From contig NZ_QEKW01000001.1 in the NCBI RefSeq assembly GCF_003096675.1, forward strand, positions 744,001 through 808,000: a stretch of DNA of 64,000 nucleotides, read 5' to 3'. The translations under genes and the position numbers were made by a program. The stretch is from Actinomycetospora cinnamomea (GTDB taxonomy: Bacteria > Actinomycetota > Actinomycetes > Mycobacteriales > Pseudonocardiaceae). The notes beneath the pieces are model-generated. The model was not told the DNA's origin and did no database searches. It was given only the letters and a program-made list of their open reading frames with translations. Below are positions 7,660 to 15,581 of this stretch, in pieces (within the stretch, counting starts at the first letter, position 1; each line of letters opens with the position of its first letter).

Positions 7660-8273
7660 GCCGGTGCCTGCCCCGGGGCCACCAGCTCCGACCGCGTGCG
7701 GCGCAGCACGCCCGCGCCGACGTCGTAGAACGACATCGCCGACAGGGGCGGCGAGTAGGCGTGCACGCTGACGGCCGTCGCGACGGCCCGGTTCGTGACG
7801 TCGTGCACGTGCCCGAGGCCGAACGCGGCGCTGCGGCCGGTGTCGAGCACGCGCCGGCGCAGCCCGGGGCCGCGCGCGGGCAGCTCCTCGGCGGGGCAGG
7901 TCCCGTCGTCCTCCGCGCCGGCGGTCCAGCGCCACTCGGTGAGGGCGCCGCGGATGACGGTCAGCGCGCCGAGGGAGCCGCCGTGGTCGTGCAGCTCCGC
8001 GCCCTGGTCGGTCACCCAGGAGACGAGCCAGACGTCGAGGTGGTCGTCGGCGTGCAACCGCCGCGACCAGCGAGAGGCGGGGTCGACCTCGACGGCCCGG
8101 TGGCCGGCGGCTTCACGGGCGGAGACCTCCGCGGCCACCTCGCGGGTGAGCGCGACGAGGTCGGCGAGGCTCGCGGGTGTCGGCCCGTCCTGCCAGCGGC
8201 GCCGGTCGGGGCGGCGGGAGCGCGGTCGGGTGAAGGGGGTGCCGAGTCGGGCGGGTTCGACCAGGGCGGTCAC
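7656..8273 (-). CDS. Cysteine dioxygenase (cupin, Arg-type)
   Basis: 205 residues from GTG at 8273, with GGAGGACGAGATCC before it. The product should oxidise L-cysteine with O2 to cysteine sulfinate using a mononuclear iron. The cupin iron ligands are visible: ELHDHGGS (two His near residues 92-94) and GHVHDVTN (third His near 153). The segment RWSRRLHADDHLDVW aligns with the mammalian segment carrying Arg60, which binds the cysteine carboxylate. That argues for a true cysteine dioxygenase rather than a Gln-type mercaptopropionate dioxygenase. It is the first gene of a three-gene operon joined by 4-base overlaps to the rhodanese and the acyl-CoA synthetase. Confidence 0.87.
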   Translation of the reverse strand: MTALVEPARLGTPFTRPRSRRPDRRRWQDGPTPASLADLVALTREVAAEVSAREAAGHRAVEVDPASRWSRRLHADDHLDVWLVSWVTDQGAELHDHGGSLGALTVIRGALTEWRWTAGAEDDGTCPAEELPARGPGLRRRVLDTGRSAAFGLGHVHDVTNRAVATAVSVHAYSPPLSAMSFYDVGAGVLRRTRSELVAPGQAPA

Positions 8274-8753
8274 GGATCTCGTCCTCCGGGTGCGGGCGCC
8301 CGCGCACGCCCGGGACCGGCGGTCGGCCGGGGACCTCGAGGGGTGCGTCGCGGGCGAGGGGACGTCGCGGCCGGGCGGCACGCGACGATCGGCTCGTCAG
8401 GCCCGCGGACACCACTGGTCGAACACGTGCGCGCGGCGGCTCTCCCAGAGGGGGCCGAGGAAGGGGTCGCGCACCGGGTCATTGGACCACGTCGTCCCGC
8501 GGCGGTCTCCCCGGGGTGACCGGGCCCGCCGTCGGTGATCGGGCGGGCTGTCGGGGTCCCGGCCTAGCCTGGAGGAGACCGACGGCGGCCGAGCTCGGCC
8601 CGGGGTCCGCCACGCCGTCCCGCACGCCACCACCACCTCCCGGAGGGCACCACGGAGCGCACCACGGAGCGCAGCACGGAGCGGACCGCCCATCGCCCGG
8701 GCCGCGGCCGCGGCTGGGTCCGCCGTCTCGCCCGCGACTGCTGGGCCCACCCG
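8274..8753. other. Divergent intergenic region between cysteine dioxygenase and ABC exporter
   Basis: 480 bases with no confident gene. The left part is the leader of the cysteine dioxygenase operon; a 25-codon minus-strand frame (about 8397-8471, ending FDQWCPRA) lies in it but is too short to defend. The right part holds a strong SD (GGAGGAGA, 8571-8578) and, from 8568 to 8753, a reading frame continuous with the exporter but without ATG, GTG or TTG. That frame includes a threefold 12-base repeat near 8649-8684 (TTER, TTER, STER). Confidence 0.6.
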
Positions 8754-11700
8754 ATGCTCACCGTCGCCGCCCTCACGGCCTCGGTGCTGGGGGTGAGCCT
8801 GGAGGCCGTCGGCCCCCTGCTCATCGGCACCGCGGTCGACCGTGCCGTCGCCGGGTCCACCGACGGGCTCGGCCTGCTCGTCGCCGCGATGGCGGCCATC
8901 GCCGTCGTCCGGTTCGGGGCGGCGTTCCTGCGCCGCTACCTCGGCGGGCGCCTGTCGCTGGGCGTCCAGCACGACCTGCGGCGCCGGGTGTTCGGGTCGG
9001 TGTCCCGCCTCGACGGGCCGAAGCAGGACGCGTTGCGCACCGGCCAGGTCGTCTCGCGGGCCAACTCCGACCTCCAGCAGGTCCAGGGCCTGCTCGGCAT
9101 GGTCCCGCTGGTCGCGGGCACGGTCGGCCAGCTGGTGGTCTCGATCGCGATCATGCTGTGGCTCTCGCCGCTGCTCACGGTGGTCGCCCTGGTCGTCCTG
9201 CCGGCCGGGATCGTCTTCACCGGGCGGATGCGCCGCCGCCTCTTCCCCGCGACGTGGTCGGCCCAGCAGCGCGCCGCGGAGGTCGCCCAGCACGTCGAGG
9301 AGGCCGTCACCGGGGTCCGCGTCGTCAAGGGCTTCGGGCAGGAGGCACGCGAGACCGGGCGGCTGCGCGACGCCGCACGCCGCCTCTACGCCGACCGGCT
9401 GCGCGCCGCGCGGCTCAACTCCCGCCTCACGCCCACGCTCTCCGCCCTGCCGACGGTCGGCCAGCTCGGGGTGTTCGCCCTCGGTGGCGCGATGGCGCTG
9501 GACGGCCGGATCTCCCTCGGCGTGTTCATCGCGTTCACCTCCTACATCGCGGCCCTGGTGGGCCCGGCGCGCCTGGTCGCGGGCCTCGTCGTCACGGGAC
9601 AGCTGGCGCGGGCCGGCGTCGAGCGCGTCTACGAGCTCATCGACTCCCAGCCCGAGATCGTCGACACGCCCGGTGCCCGCGAGGTCCCCGACGGGCCGCT
9701 GGGCGTCGAGCTCGACGACGTGCGCTTCGGCTACGCCCGCAGCGAGCCCGTGCTCGACGGGTTGTCGCTGACGATCACGCCCGGCGAGACGGTGGCGCTC
9801 GTCGGCACGGCGGGGTCGGGCAAGTCGACGGTCGCGCTGCTCACGCCCCGGTTCTACGACGTGCAGGGCGGGGCGCTGCGCCTCGGACCGCCGGGCGGGG
9901 CCGTCGACGTGCGCGAGCTGCGCCTCGACGCCCTGCGCCGCGCGGTCGGCGTGGTGTTCGAGGAGGCGTTCCTCTTCTCGGACACCGTGCGCGCCAACAT
10001 CGCCTACGGCTGCCCCGACGCCACCGACGAGCAGGTCCGCGCCGCGGCGGTCGCCGCGCAGGCGGACGCGTTCATCGCCGACCTCCCCGAGGGCTACGAC
10101 ACCCGCGTCGGCGAGCGCGGGCTGACGCTCTCAGGCGGCCAGCGCCAGCGCGTCGCCCTCGCCCGCGCCCTGCTCTACGACCCCCGGGTGCTGGTCCTCG
10201 ACGACGCCACGTCGGCGGTCGACGCCACCACCGAGGCCGCCATCGGCGAGACCCTGCGCTCGGTCACCGCCCAGCGCACCACGGTGGTCATCGCCCACCG
10301 GCGCTCCACGCTGTCGCTGGCCGACCGCATCGCGGTGCTCGACGGCGGACGGGTCGTCGACGTCGGCACCCACGCCGAGCTCGAGGGCCGCTGCCGGTTG
10401 TTCCGCGAACTGCTCGCCGGGCCCACCGAGCGCATCGACGAGCCCGGGCGCGTGGACGACGAGGACGCCCCGGCCCCCGGCGCGGTCCCCGACGACGGCG
10501 CACCCGGGAGCGCCATCACCCCGTCGCTGTGGCCCGACGCCCCCGACCCGGACCGTCCGGTGCCGCCCCCGGCACCGTCCGTGGTCGTGGCGGGCGCGGA
10601 GGCGCTCGGCGGGGTCGACGGCACGGCGCGGCCGGAGATGCGGGAGGCGATGGAGAAGCTCCCGCCCGCCACCGACGAGCCCGCGCTCTACGGCGAGGAC
10701 CCCACGGCTCCCGACCCGGGCTTCCGGCTCGGGCGGCTGATGCGCCCCGTGCGCTGGGCGCTGGTGCTCGCCACCGTGCTCGTCGGCCTCGACGCCGTGG
10801 CCACCGTGGCGTTCCCGTCGCTGGCGCGCCTCGCCGTCGACGGCGGCATCCAGGCGGGCTCGCTCGACGTGCTGTGGCTGGCGGTCGGGCTGGGGGTGGT
10901 CGTGGTCGCCCTCGACTGGGTGGTGGTCGCCGCGCAGACGGTGCTCACCGCCCGCATCGGCGAGGGCCGGCTGTACCTGCTGCGCACGCGCAGCTTCGCC
11001 CACCTCCAGCGCCTCGGGCTCGACTTCTACGAGCGCGAGCTCGGCGGCCGGATCATGACGCGGATGACCACGGACGTCGACGCCCTGTCGTCGTTCCTGC
11101 AGACCGGGCTGACCCAGGCCGCCGTGGCCGTCCTGACCATCGTCGGCGTGGCGGTCGCCCTCCTGGTCACCGACCTCGAGCTGGCGCTGGTGTCGCTCGC
11201 GGTGATGCCCGTCCTCGTCCTGGCCACGGTGATCTTCCGCCGGTTGTCGTCGGCGGCCTACGCCGAGGCCCGCGAGCGGATCAGCGTCGTCAACGCCGAC
11301 CTGCAGGAGAACGTGGCGGGCCTGCGGGTCGCCCAGGCCCACACCCACGAGGAGCTGTCGGCCGCCACGTTCGCCGACAACAGCGACGCGTACCGCCGTG
11401 CGCGCCTGCGGGCCCAGCGCCTCATCGCCACCTACTTCCCGTTCGCGGCGATGCTCTCCGACCTCGCCCAGGCCGCCGTGCTCGGTGTCGGCGCCGCCCG
11501 GGTGGCCACCGGCGGCCTCTCCCCCGGCGTGCTCGCCGCGTTCCTGCTCTACCTGGCGATGTTCTTCGGGCCGGTGCAGCAGCTCTCACAGGTCTTCGAC
11601 GGCTACCAGCAGGCCCGCATCGGCCTGACCCGCATCGGCGAGCTGCTGCGCACGCCGACGTCGGTGCCGCCGCCGGCACACCCCGTGGTGCTCGACGACC

Positions 11701-12542
11701 TGCGCGGCGAGGTCGAGCTGCGCGACGTCGAGTTCTCCTACGCGGGCGCGTCCACGCCGGCGCTGTCCGACTTCTCGCTGCACGTCCCGGCCGGGCAGAC
11801 CGTGGCGCTGGTCGGGGCGACCGGCGCGGGCAAGTCGACGGTGGTCAAGCTCGTCGCGCGCTTCTACGACGCCACGGGCGGCACGGTGCTGGTCGACGGC
11901 GTCGACATCCGCGAGCACGACCTCGCGACGCTGCACCGGCGCCTCGGCGTCGTCCCGCAGGAGGCGCACCTGTTCGTCGGCGACGTCGCCTCCAACATCG
12001 CCTACGGCGACCCCGAGGCCACGCCCGCCCGCATCGAGCAGGCCGCCCGCGACGTCGGCGCCTTCGAGATGATCGCCTCGCTGCCCGCGGGGTTCCGCCA
12101 GCCGGTGGGTGAGCGCGGCGGCGGCCTGTCCGCCGGGCAGCGCCAGCTCGTCGCCCTGGCGCGCGCCGAGCTGGTCGATCCGCGCCTGCTGCTGCTCGAC
12201 GAGGCCACGGCGGCGCTCGACCCGGCCACCGAGGGGGCGGTGCTGGCGGCGGGCGAGCGGCTCTCGCGACGCGGAGCGGGCGGCACCGACAGCGCCGACA
12301 CCGTGCGGAGCGCACCGCGCACCACGTTCGTCGTCGCCCACCGCCTGGCCACGGCCGCGCGGGCCGACCACATCGTCGTCATCGACGCCGGGCGCATCCT
12401 CGAGGAGGGCACGCACCAGCAGCTCCTCGAACGCGACGGCGCCTACGCCCGGTTGTGGCGCGCGGGCGTGGGGACGGTCGACGACGCGGTCGGCGAGGAG
12501 GGCCTCGCCGAGGCCGGTGACGACCTGGCCCGCGCCGGCTGA
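8754..12542 (+). CDS. Fused two-half ABC exporter (multidrug/lipid type, Rv0194-like)
   Basis: 1262 residues containing two complete half-transporters, each with six membrane helices and an ATPase. First ATPase: Walker A GTAGSGKST near 350, signature LSGGQRQRVALARAL near 458, and Walker B ending in LVLDDATSAVD, where the catalytic Glu is Asp; its Q-loop reads VFEEAF instead of PQE. Second ATPase: Walker A GATGAGKST near 1019, VVPQEAHLF, signature LSAGQRQLVALARAEL and a canonical LLLLDEATAALD. So one site is degenerate and one consensus, as in heterodimeric exporters, here on one chain. A 120-residue acidic/proline linker joins the halves. The ATG at 8754 is the first canonical start, but homologous-looking sequence (GWVRRLARDCWAHP) precedes it. 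M. tuberculosis Rv0194 is a comparable fused exporter; substrate unknown. Confidence 0.9.
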   Translation: MLTVAALTASVLGVSLEAVGPLLIGTAVDRAVAGSTDGLGLLVAAMAAIAVVRFGAAFLRRYLGGRLSLGVQHDLRRRVFGSVSRLDGPKQDALRTGQVVSRANSDLQQVQGLLGMVPLVAGTVGQLVVSIAIMLWLSPLLTVVALVVLPAGIVFTGRMRRRLFPATWSAQQRAAEVAQHVEEAVTGVRVVKGFGQEARETGRLRDAARRLYADRLRAARLNSRLTPTLSALPTVGQLGVFALGGAMALDGRISLGVFIAFTSYIAALVGPARLVAGLVVTGQLARAGVERVYELIDSQPEIVDTPGAREVPDGPLGVELDDVRFGYARSEPVLDGLSLTITPGETVALVGTAGSGKSTVALLTPRFYDVQGGALRLGPPGGAVDVRELRLDALRRAVGVVFEEAFLFSDTVRANIAYGCPDATDEQVRAAAVAAQADAFIADLPEGYDTRVGERGLTLSGGQRQRVALARALLYDPRVLVLDDATSAVDATTEAAIGETLRSVTAQRTTVVIAHRRSTLSLADRIAVLDGGRVVDVGTHAELEGRCRLFRELLAGPTERIDEPGRVDDEDAPAPGAVPDDGAPGSAITPSLWPDAPDPDRPVPPPAPSVVVAGAEALGGVDGTARPEMREAMEKLPPATDEPALYGEDPTAPDPGFRLGRLMRPVRWALVLATVLVGLDAVATVAFPSLARLAVDGGIQAGSLDVLWLAVGLGVVVVALDWVVVAAQTVLTARIGEGRLYLLRTRSFAHLQRLGLDFYERELGGRIMTRMTTDVDALSSFLQTGLTQAAVAVLTIVGVAVALLVTDLELALVSLAVMPVLVLATVIFRRLSSAAYAEARERISVVNADLQENVAGLRVAQAHTHEELSAATFADNSDAYRRARLRAQRLIATYFPFAAMLSDLAQAAVLGVGAARVATGGLSPGVLAAFLLYLAMFFGPVQQLSQVFDGYQQARIGLTRIGELLRTPTSVPPPAHPVVLDDLRGEVELRDVEFSYAGASTPALSDFSLHVPAGQTVALVGATGAGKSTVVKLVARFYDATGGTVLVDGVDIREHDLATLHRRLGVVPQEAHLFVGDVASNIAYGDPEATPARIEQAARDVGAFEMIASLPAGFRQPVGERGGGLSAGQRQLVALARAELVDPRLLLLDEATAALDPATEGAVLAAGERLSRRGAGGTDSADTVRSAPRTTFVVAHRLATAARADHIVVIDAGRILEEGTHQQLLERDGAYARLWRAGVGTVDDAVGEEGLAEAGDDLARAG

Positions 12543-12547
12543 AGCGG

Positions 12548-13156
12548 TCACACCCGGACGGCGTGGACGACGAGGTTGTCGGTGTAGCTGCGCGCCCCCC
12601 GGTCGAAGGCTCCCGCGCACGTCACCAGGCGCAGCACGTCGTCCGGGGTCGCGCCGAACACGGCGAAGGTCGGGAAACGGTCCTTGGCCACCTGCTCGGT
12701 GCGCGCGACGACGTAGCGCGCCACCTCCCCGCCGGCGACGCCGACCTCGACCACGTCGCCCGGGCGCAGGTCGCGCAGCCGGTAGAACACGGCCGGGCCG
12801 GCGCGGGAGTCGACGTGACCGAGCAGCACCGTCGGTCCCCGTGCGCCCGGCACCGGGTCGCCGCGCGCGGGGTCGAACCACCCGACGCGTCCGAAGTCCT
12901 GCGGGACCTCGGCCGTGCCGTCGGGTGCGACGCCGAGCGACTGGACCGTGTCCTCGTCGACGCCGATGGCGGGCACGTGCAGCGACACGGGGACCACGCG
13001 CCCGTCGGCGGGGAACGTGGGCGGGACCGCGGCCGGTAGCGCCGGAGCCGCCGGTGCGGTGGCTCCGGCGCAGCCCGCGAGGACGATCGCCACGAGGAGG
13101 ACGAGCGCCCCGGCGCCCGGGGTGCGCGACCCCGGGCGCCGGATCCCGGTGAGCAC
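12548..13156 (-). CDS. Class F sortase, lipoprotein-like N-terminus
   Basis: 202 residues from GTG. An N-terminal hydrophobic segment ends in VLAGCAGA, a plausible lipobox, followed by an Ala/Pro linker and a sortase domain at about 60-200. The catalytic triad is visible: His in VLLGHVDSRAG, Cys in LRLVTCAGAFD and Arg in GARSYTDNLVV. FYRLRDLRPGDVVEV between them is typical of actinobacterial class F enzymes. It should cleave a C-terminal sorting signal and attach the protein to the envelope. The CHRD-domain gene immediately upstream (stop 13159, 2 bases before this GTG) is the obvious candidate substrate. It converges on the ABC exporter, with 5 bases between the two stop codons. Confidence 0.87.
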   Translation of the reverse strand: MLTGIRRPGSRTPGAGALVLLVAIVLAGCAGATAPAAPALPAAVPPTFPADGRVVPVSLHVPAIGVDEDTVQSLGVAPDGTAEVPQDFGRVGWFDPARGDPVPGARGPTVLLGHVDSRAGPAVFYRLRDLRPGDVVEVGVAGGEVARYVVARTEQVAKDRFPTFAVFGATPDDVLRLVTCAGAFDRGARSYTDNLVVHAVRV

Positions 13157-13158
13157 GC

Positions 13159-13860
13159 TCAGGAGCGGGCCCCGCGCCGGCGCAGGACCGCCACCCCCGC
13201 CCCGAGGGCGGCGAGCGCACCCGCGCCGAGGGCCACCGCGGGACCCGCCTCGACCCGGTCGTCCGCCGTCGCCCCGGCACCGGTCTCGACACCGCCCATC
13301 GGCACGGGGGTGAGCTGGCCGCGGACCGCGCCCGCGGTGTACTCGGCGGTGTGGGTGTCGCCGAAGAACGCGGCCGGGTCCTGCTCGATCTCACGCAGGG
13401 AGAAGCCGGCGCCCGTGTCCTGGCCGTTCGCCGTCACGCCCGTGGTGAACGGACCCTGGAGGCAGCCGGAGCTCGTGCGCGTCTCGCCGTCACCCTCCGG
13501 GTCCGGGAACGCGAGGCGGGGTGGGCCGGACGTCCCCGACCGGGCCTCGTGGATGTGCGTCGCCGTGCGCGCCGGACTCCGGTACTCGCCCGTCACGCCG
13601 CGCAGGGTGAGGTCGTAGCAGATGATCTCCTCGTCGCTGTTGATGCGGTAGTTGAACGTGCCGCTCGCGCCCGGTTGGCCCGGCGCGGGCTGGTCCTGCA
13701 TCCCCACCACCGCGTCCGGGGTCGCCATCACGGTGAACATCGAGGTGAAGGTCGCCGGCTCGTCCACCCCGGTGTCGGCGGCGTACGCGGCGCCCCCGGA
13801 GAGCGTGAGCGCTCCGGCGGTCAGGACGGACAGGGCGGCGAGTCTCGGGGCACGGCGCAC
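13159..13860 (-). CDS. CHRD-domain secreted protein with C-terminal sorting-like tail
   Basis: 233 residues from GTG at 13860, chosen because GGAGGTCCC lies just upstream and the protein then begins directly with a signal peptide (VRRAPRLAALSVLTAG, cleavage near AYA/ADT). An upstream TTG at 13890 would add ten residues. The body is a CHRD domain: ATHIHEARSGTSGPPRLAF and AVRGQLTP are its hallmark His-containing and terminal motifs. The C-terminus carries MGGVETGAG, then a hydrophobic helix (ALGAGALAALGAGVAVL) and RRRGARS. This tripartite tail looks like a sortase substrate. Two cysteines probably form a disulfide outside the cell. It forms an operon with the class F sortase. Confidence 0.82.
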   Translation of the reverse strand: MRRAPRLAALSVLTAGALTLSGGAAYAADTGVDEPATFTSMFTVMATPDAVVGMQDQPAPGQPGASGTFNYRINSDEEIICYDLTLRGVTGEYRSPARTATHIHEARSGTSGPPRLAFPDPEGDGETRTSSGCLQGPFTTGVTANGQDTGAGFSLREIEQDPAAFFGDTHTAEYTAGAVRGQLTPVPMGGVETGAGATADDRVEAGPAVALGAGALAALGAGVAVLRRRGARS

Positions 13861-13900
13861 GGGACCTCCAGGTGGGTGATTCGTCCGCAACGCCCCTCGC

Positions 13901-13927
13901 TACGGAGACCGGGACGTCCGGCGTTCA
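13901..13927 (-). promoter_or_regulatory. Candidate ECF promoter for the CHRD-sortase operon
   Basis: On the minus strand TGAACG (13927-13922) is followed after 17 bases by CGTA (13904-13901), about 40 bases before the GTG of the CHRD gene. The arrangement matches the TGAAC/CGT elements read by SigL-type ECF factors. The adjacent divergent sigma factor is the natural candidate to use it. Read by eye only. Confidence 0.45.
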
Positions 13928-14081
13928 CGTGACAGCGATCACACACCCCCGGTTCAACGCGACGCCGGTCCGCGCCGTAGTCACGCCCGTGACCCGCGCC
14001 GTCCCCCCGCCCGCGCACGTCACGGGGCGATCACGTCGCGGCGGCGAGGATGCGGTCGCGACGGCGCACGGGGGAGATCGG

Positions 14082-14654
14082 GTGGGCGAGGCAGCAGGGA
14101 CTGCGCGGGCCCCGGTGGACCTGCGGCGCACCGAGGACCTCGAGGCCGCCTACCGCGCGCACGCGGGCGAGCTCGAACGCTTCGCCACCCGCCAGCTGCG
14201 CGATCGCGGCGCCGCCGCCGACGTGGTGCAGGAGGTGTTCGTCCGCGCGTGGCGCCACGCCGAGCGCTACGACGCCGGCGTCGCGAGCCTGCGGGTGTGG
14301 CTGTTCACGATCGCCCGCAACGTCGTGGTCGACCACGTGCGCCACGCCCGCAGCCGTCCGGGGACACCCACTCCCCCCGACGACCTGCCGGGGGTGGCCG
14401 ACCGCGCGGCCCGGGGTGGCCGGTCCGGGGACACGTTCAGCGACGACCTCGTGACCGCCTGGTTCGTCGAGGAGGCGCTCGGCAGGCTCGCCCCCGACCA
14501 GCGCGGGGCGATCGTCGAGACGTACGTGCGCGGGAGGCCGTACGCCGAGGTGGCCGCCGAGCAGGCCGTGCCCGTCGGCACCCTCCGCAGCCGGGTCTTC
14601 TACGGCCTGCGCAACCTGCGGCAGATCATGGACGACATGGGGGTCCCGCTGTGA
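14082..14654 (+). CDS. ECF RNA polymerase sigma factor (SigL/SigK-like)
   Basis: 190 residues from GTG at 14082 (VGEAAGTARAPVDLRR), which has a purine-rich GGGGGAG upstream; a far-upstream GTG at 13872 is unlikely because it lies inside the divergent promoter. Region 2 runs from LEAAYRAHAGELERFATRQL to RVWLFTIARNVVVDHVRHAR, with DVVQEVFVRAWRH as the -10 recognition helix. Region 4 is EEALGRLAPDQRGAIVETYV to VPVGTLRSRVFYGLRNLRQ, a helix-turn-helix for -35 recognition. A proline-rich linker joins them. The stop overlaps the next start (GTGA), coupling it to a zinc anti-sigma factor. It probably controls itself and the divergent sortase/CHRD pair. Confidence 0.9.
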   Translation: MGEAAGTARAPVDLRRTEDLEAAYRAHAGELERFATRQLRDRGAAADVVQEVFVRAWRHAERYDAGVASLRVWLFTIARNVVVDHVRHARSRPGTPTPPDDLPGVADRAARGGRSGDTFSDDLVTAWFVEEALGRLAPDQRGAIVETYVRGRPYAEVAAEQAVPVGTLRSRVFYGLRNLRQIMDDMGVPL

Positions 14655-15388
14655 GCACGACGCCCGGCGGTGCCGGGCACCCCGACGACGCCGGGCACAC
14701 GGCGCTGCGCGAGCTGCTCGGCGCGCACGTCCTCGGACAGCTCGACGACACCGAACGTGCCGCGGTGGACGCGCACCTGCACACCTGCCCGTCCTGCCGC
14801 GCCGAGCGGGCGGCGCTCGCCCCGCTGGCGGGGCCGCTCGCCCACGTCGACCCGGACCCCGGCCCGGGAACGGCCGACGAGCCGACGACCGCGGGCTTCG
14901 CGGCGCTCCTCGACCGCCTGCGGGAGGAGGACCGGGAGGAGGACCGGGCGCAGCGCGGGCCCGCGCCCGCGCGCCCCCTGACGGCACGCCCCCGGCTCGC
15001 CGCGCGCCTGGCCATGGTGGCCGCCGCCGTGGCGATCGCCGCCGCGGGGGTCGGGGTCGGGCTGGCCGTGGGCGCGGCGGGCGAGCCGCCCGTCGAGTCC
15101 GTGCCCGTGCAGGCGCTCGACCCGGCGATCCGGGCCAGCGCCGGCGCCATCGACCACACGTGGGGCGTGGAGATGGTGCTGACCGCGTCGGGGTTCACCG
15201 ACGGCGAGGTGTACGAGGTCACCGTGCTCGACCGCACCGGCCGCCCGGTGCCGGCCGGGGCGTTCCTCGGCACCGGTCCGGACGAGATGGTGTGCCACCT
15301 GAACTCCTCGGTGCTGCGCGACCAGGCGAGCGGGTTCGTGGTGACGGATGCGGACGGCGACGAGGTGCTGCGCTCACGCTTCACCTGA
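14651..15388 (+). CDS. Zinc-binding membrane anti-sigma factor (RslA-like)
   Basis: 245 residues from GTG. The cytoplasmic N-terminal domain carries the HxxxCxxC zinc motif as HLHTCPSC near residues 42-49, preceded by LRELLGAHVLGQLDDTERAAV, the usual anti-sigma helix bundle. One membrane helix (about 120-143, MVAAAVAIAAAGVGVGLAVG) leads to an extracytoplasmic domain resembling the anti-sigma-K C-terminal domain (DHTWGVEMVLTASGF, VYEVTVLDRTGRPVPAG). Such proteins hold the sigma factor until oxidation or proteolysis releases it. It is translationally coupled to the upstream sigma gene. The outer domain may sense envelope redox state, which fits control of a sortase operon. Confidence 0.87.
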   Translation: MSTTPGGAGHPDDAGHTALRELLGAHVLGQLDDTERAAVDAHLHTCPSCRAERAALAPLAGPLAHVDPDPGPGTADEPTTAGFAALLDRLREEDREEDRAQRGPAPARPLTARPRLAARLAMVAAAVAIAAAGVGVGLAVGAAGEPPVESVPVQALDPAIRASAGAIDHTWGVEMVLTASGFTDGEVYEVTVLDRTGRPVPAGAFLGTGPDEMVCHLNSSVLRDQASGFVVTDADGDEVLRSRFT

Positions 15389-15581
15389 TCCGTGACCCAC
15401 CGGAGGGCACGGTCGGCGCAGCCCCGACGTCCAGATGTCGCAGGGCCGTCACCGGGGGCCGAATCCGTCCGATGAACCGGTGCAGTGCACGACAGGGGCG
15501 CCACCCCGCGGTACGGAGAGCGCTAATCTGGACACCGCTCCCGACGGAAACCGCAGCGACTGATTGAGGCGATCCCTAGTC

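Noticed and set aside
8397-8471. Tiny minus-strand ORF ending FDQWCPRA before cysteine dioxygenase, as a cysteine-sensing leader peptide
   Set aside because: Only one Cys codon, no SD before the GTG and no attenuator hairpin visible; not enough support.
8516-12112. A 1198-residue open frame overlapping the ABC exporter
   Set aside because: The exporter frame carries all ABC motifs; the other has none beyond a His/Pro-rich start that coincides with the odd exporter leader.
15389-15581. Promoter for kgd using TAATCT at 15524
   Set aside because: The best -35-like sequence is about 27 bases away, too far; a promoter is likely here but cannot be placed.
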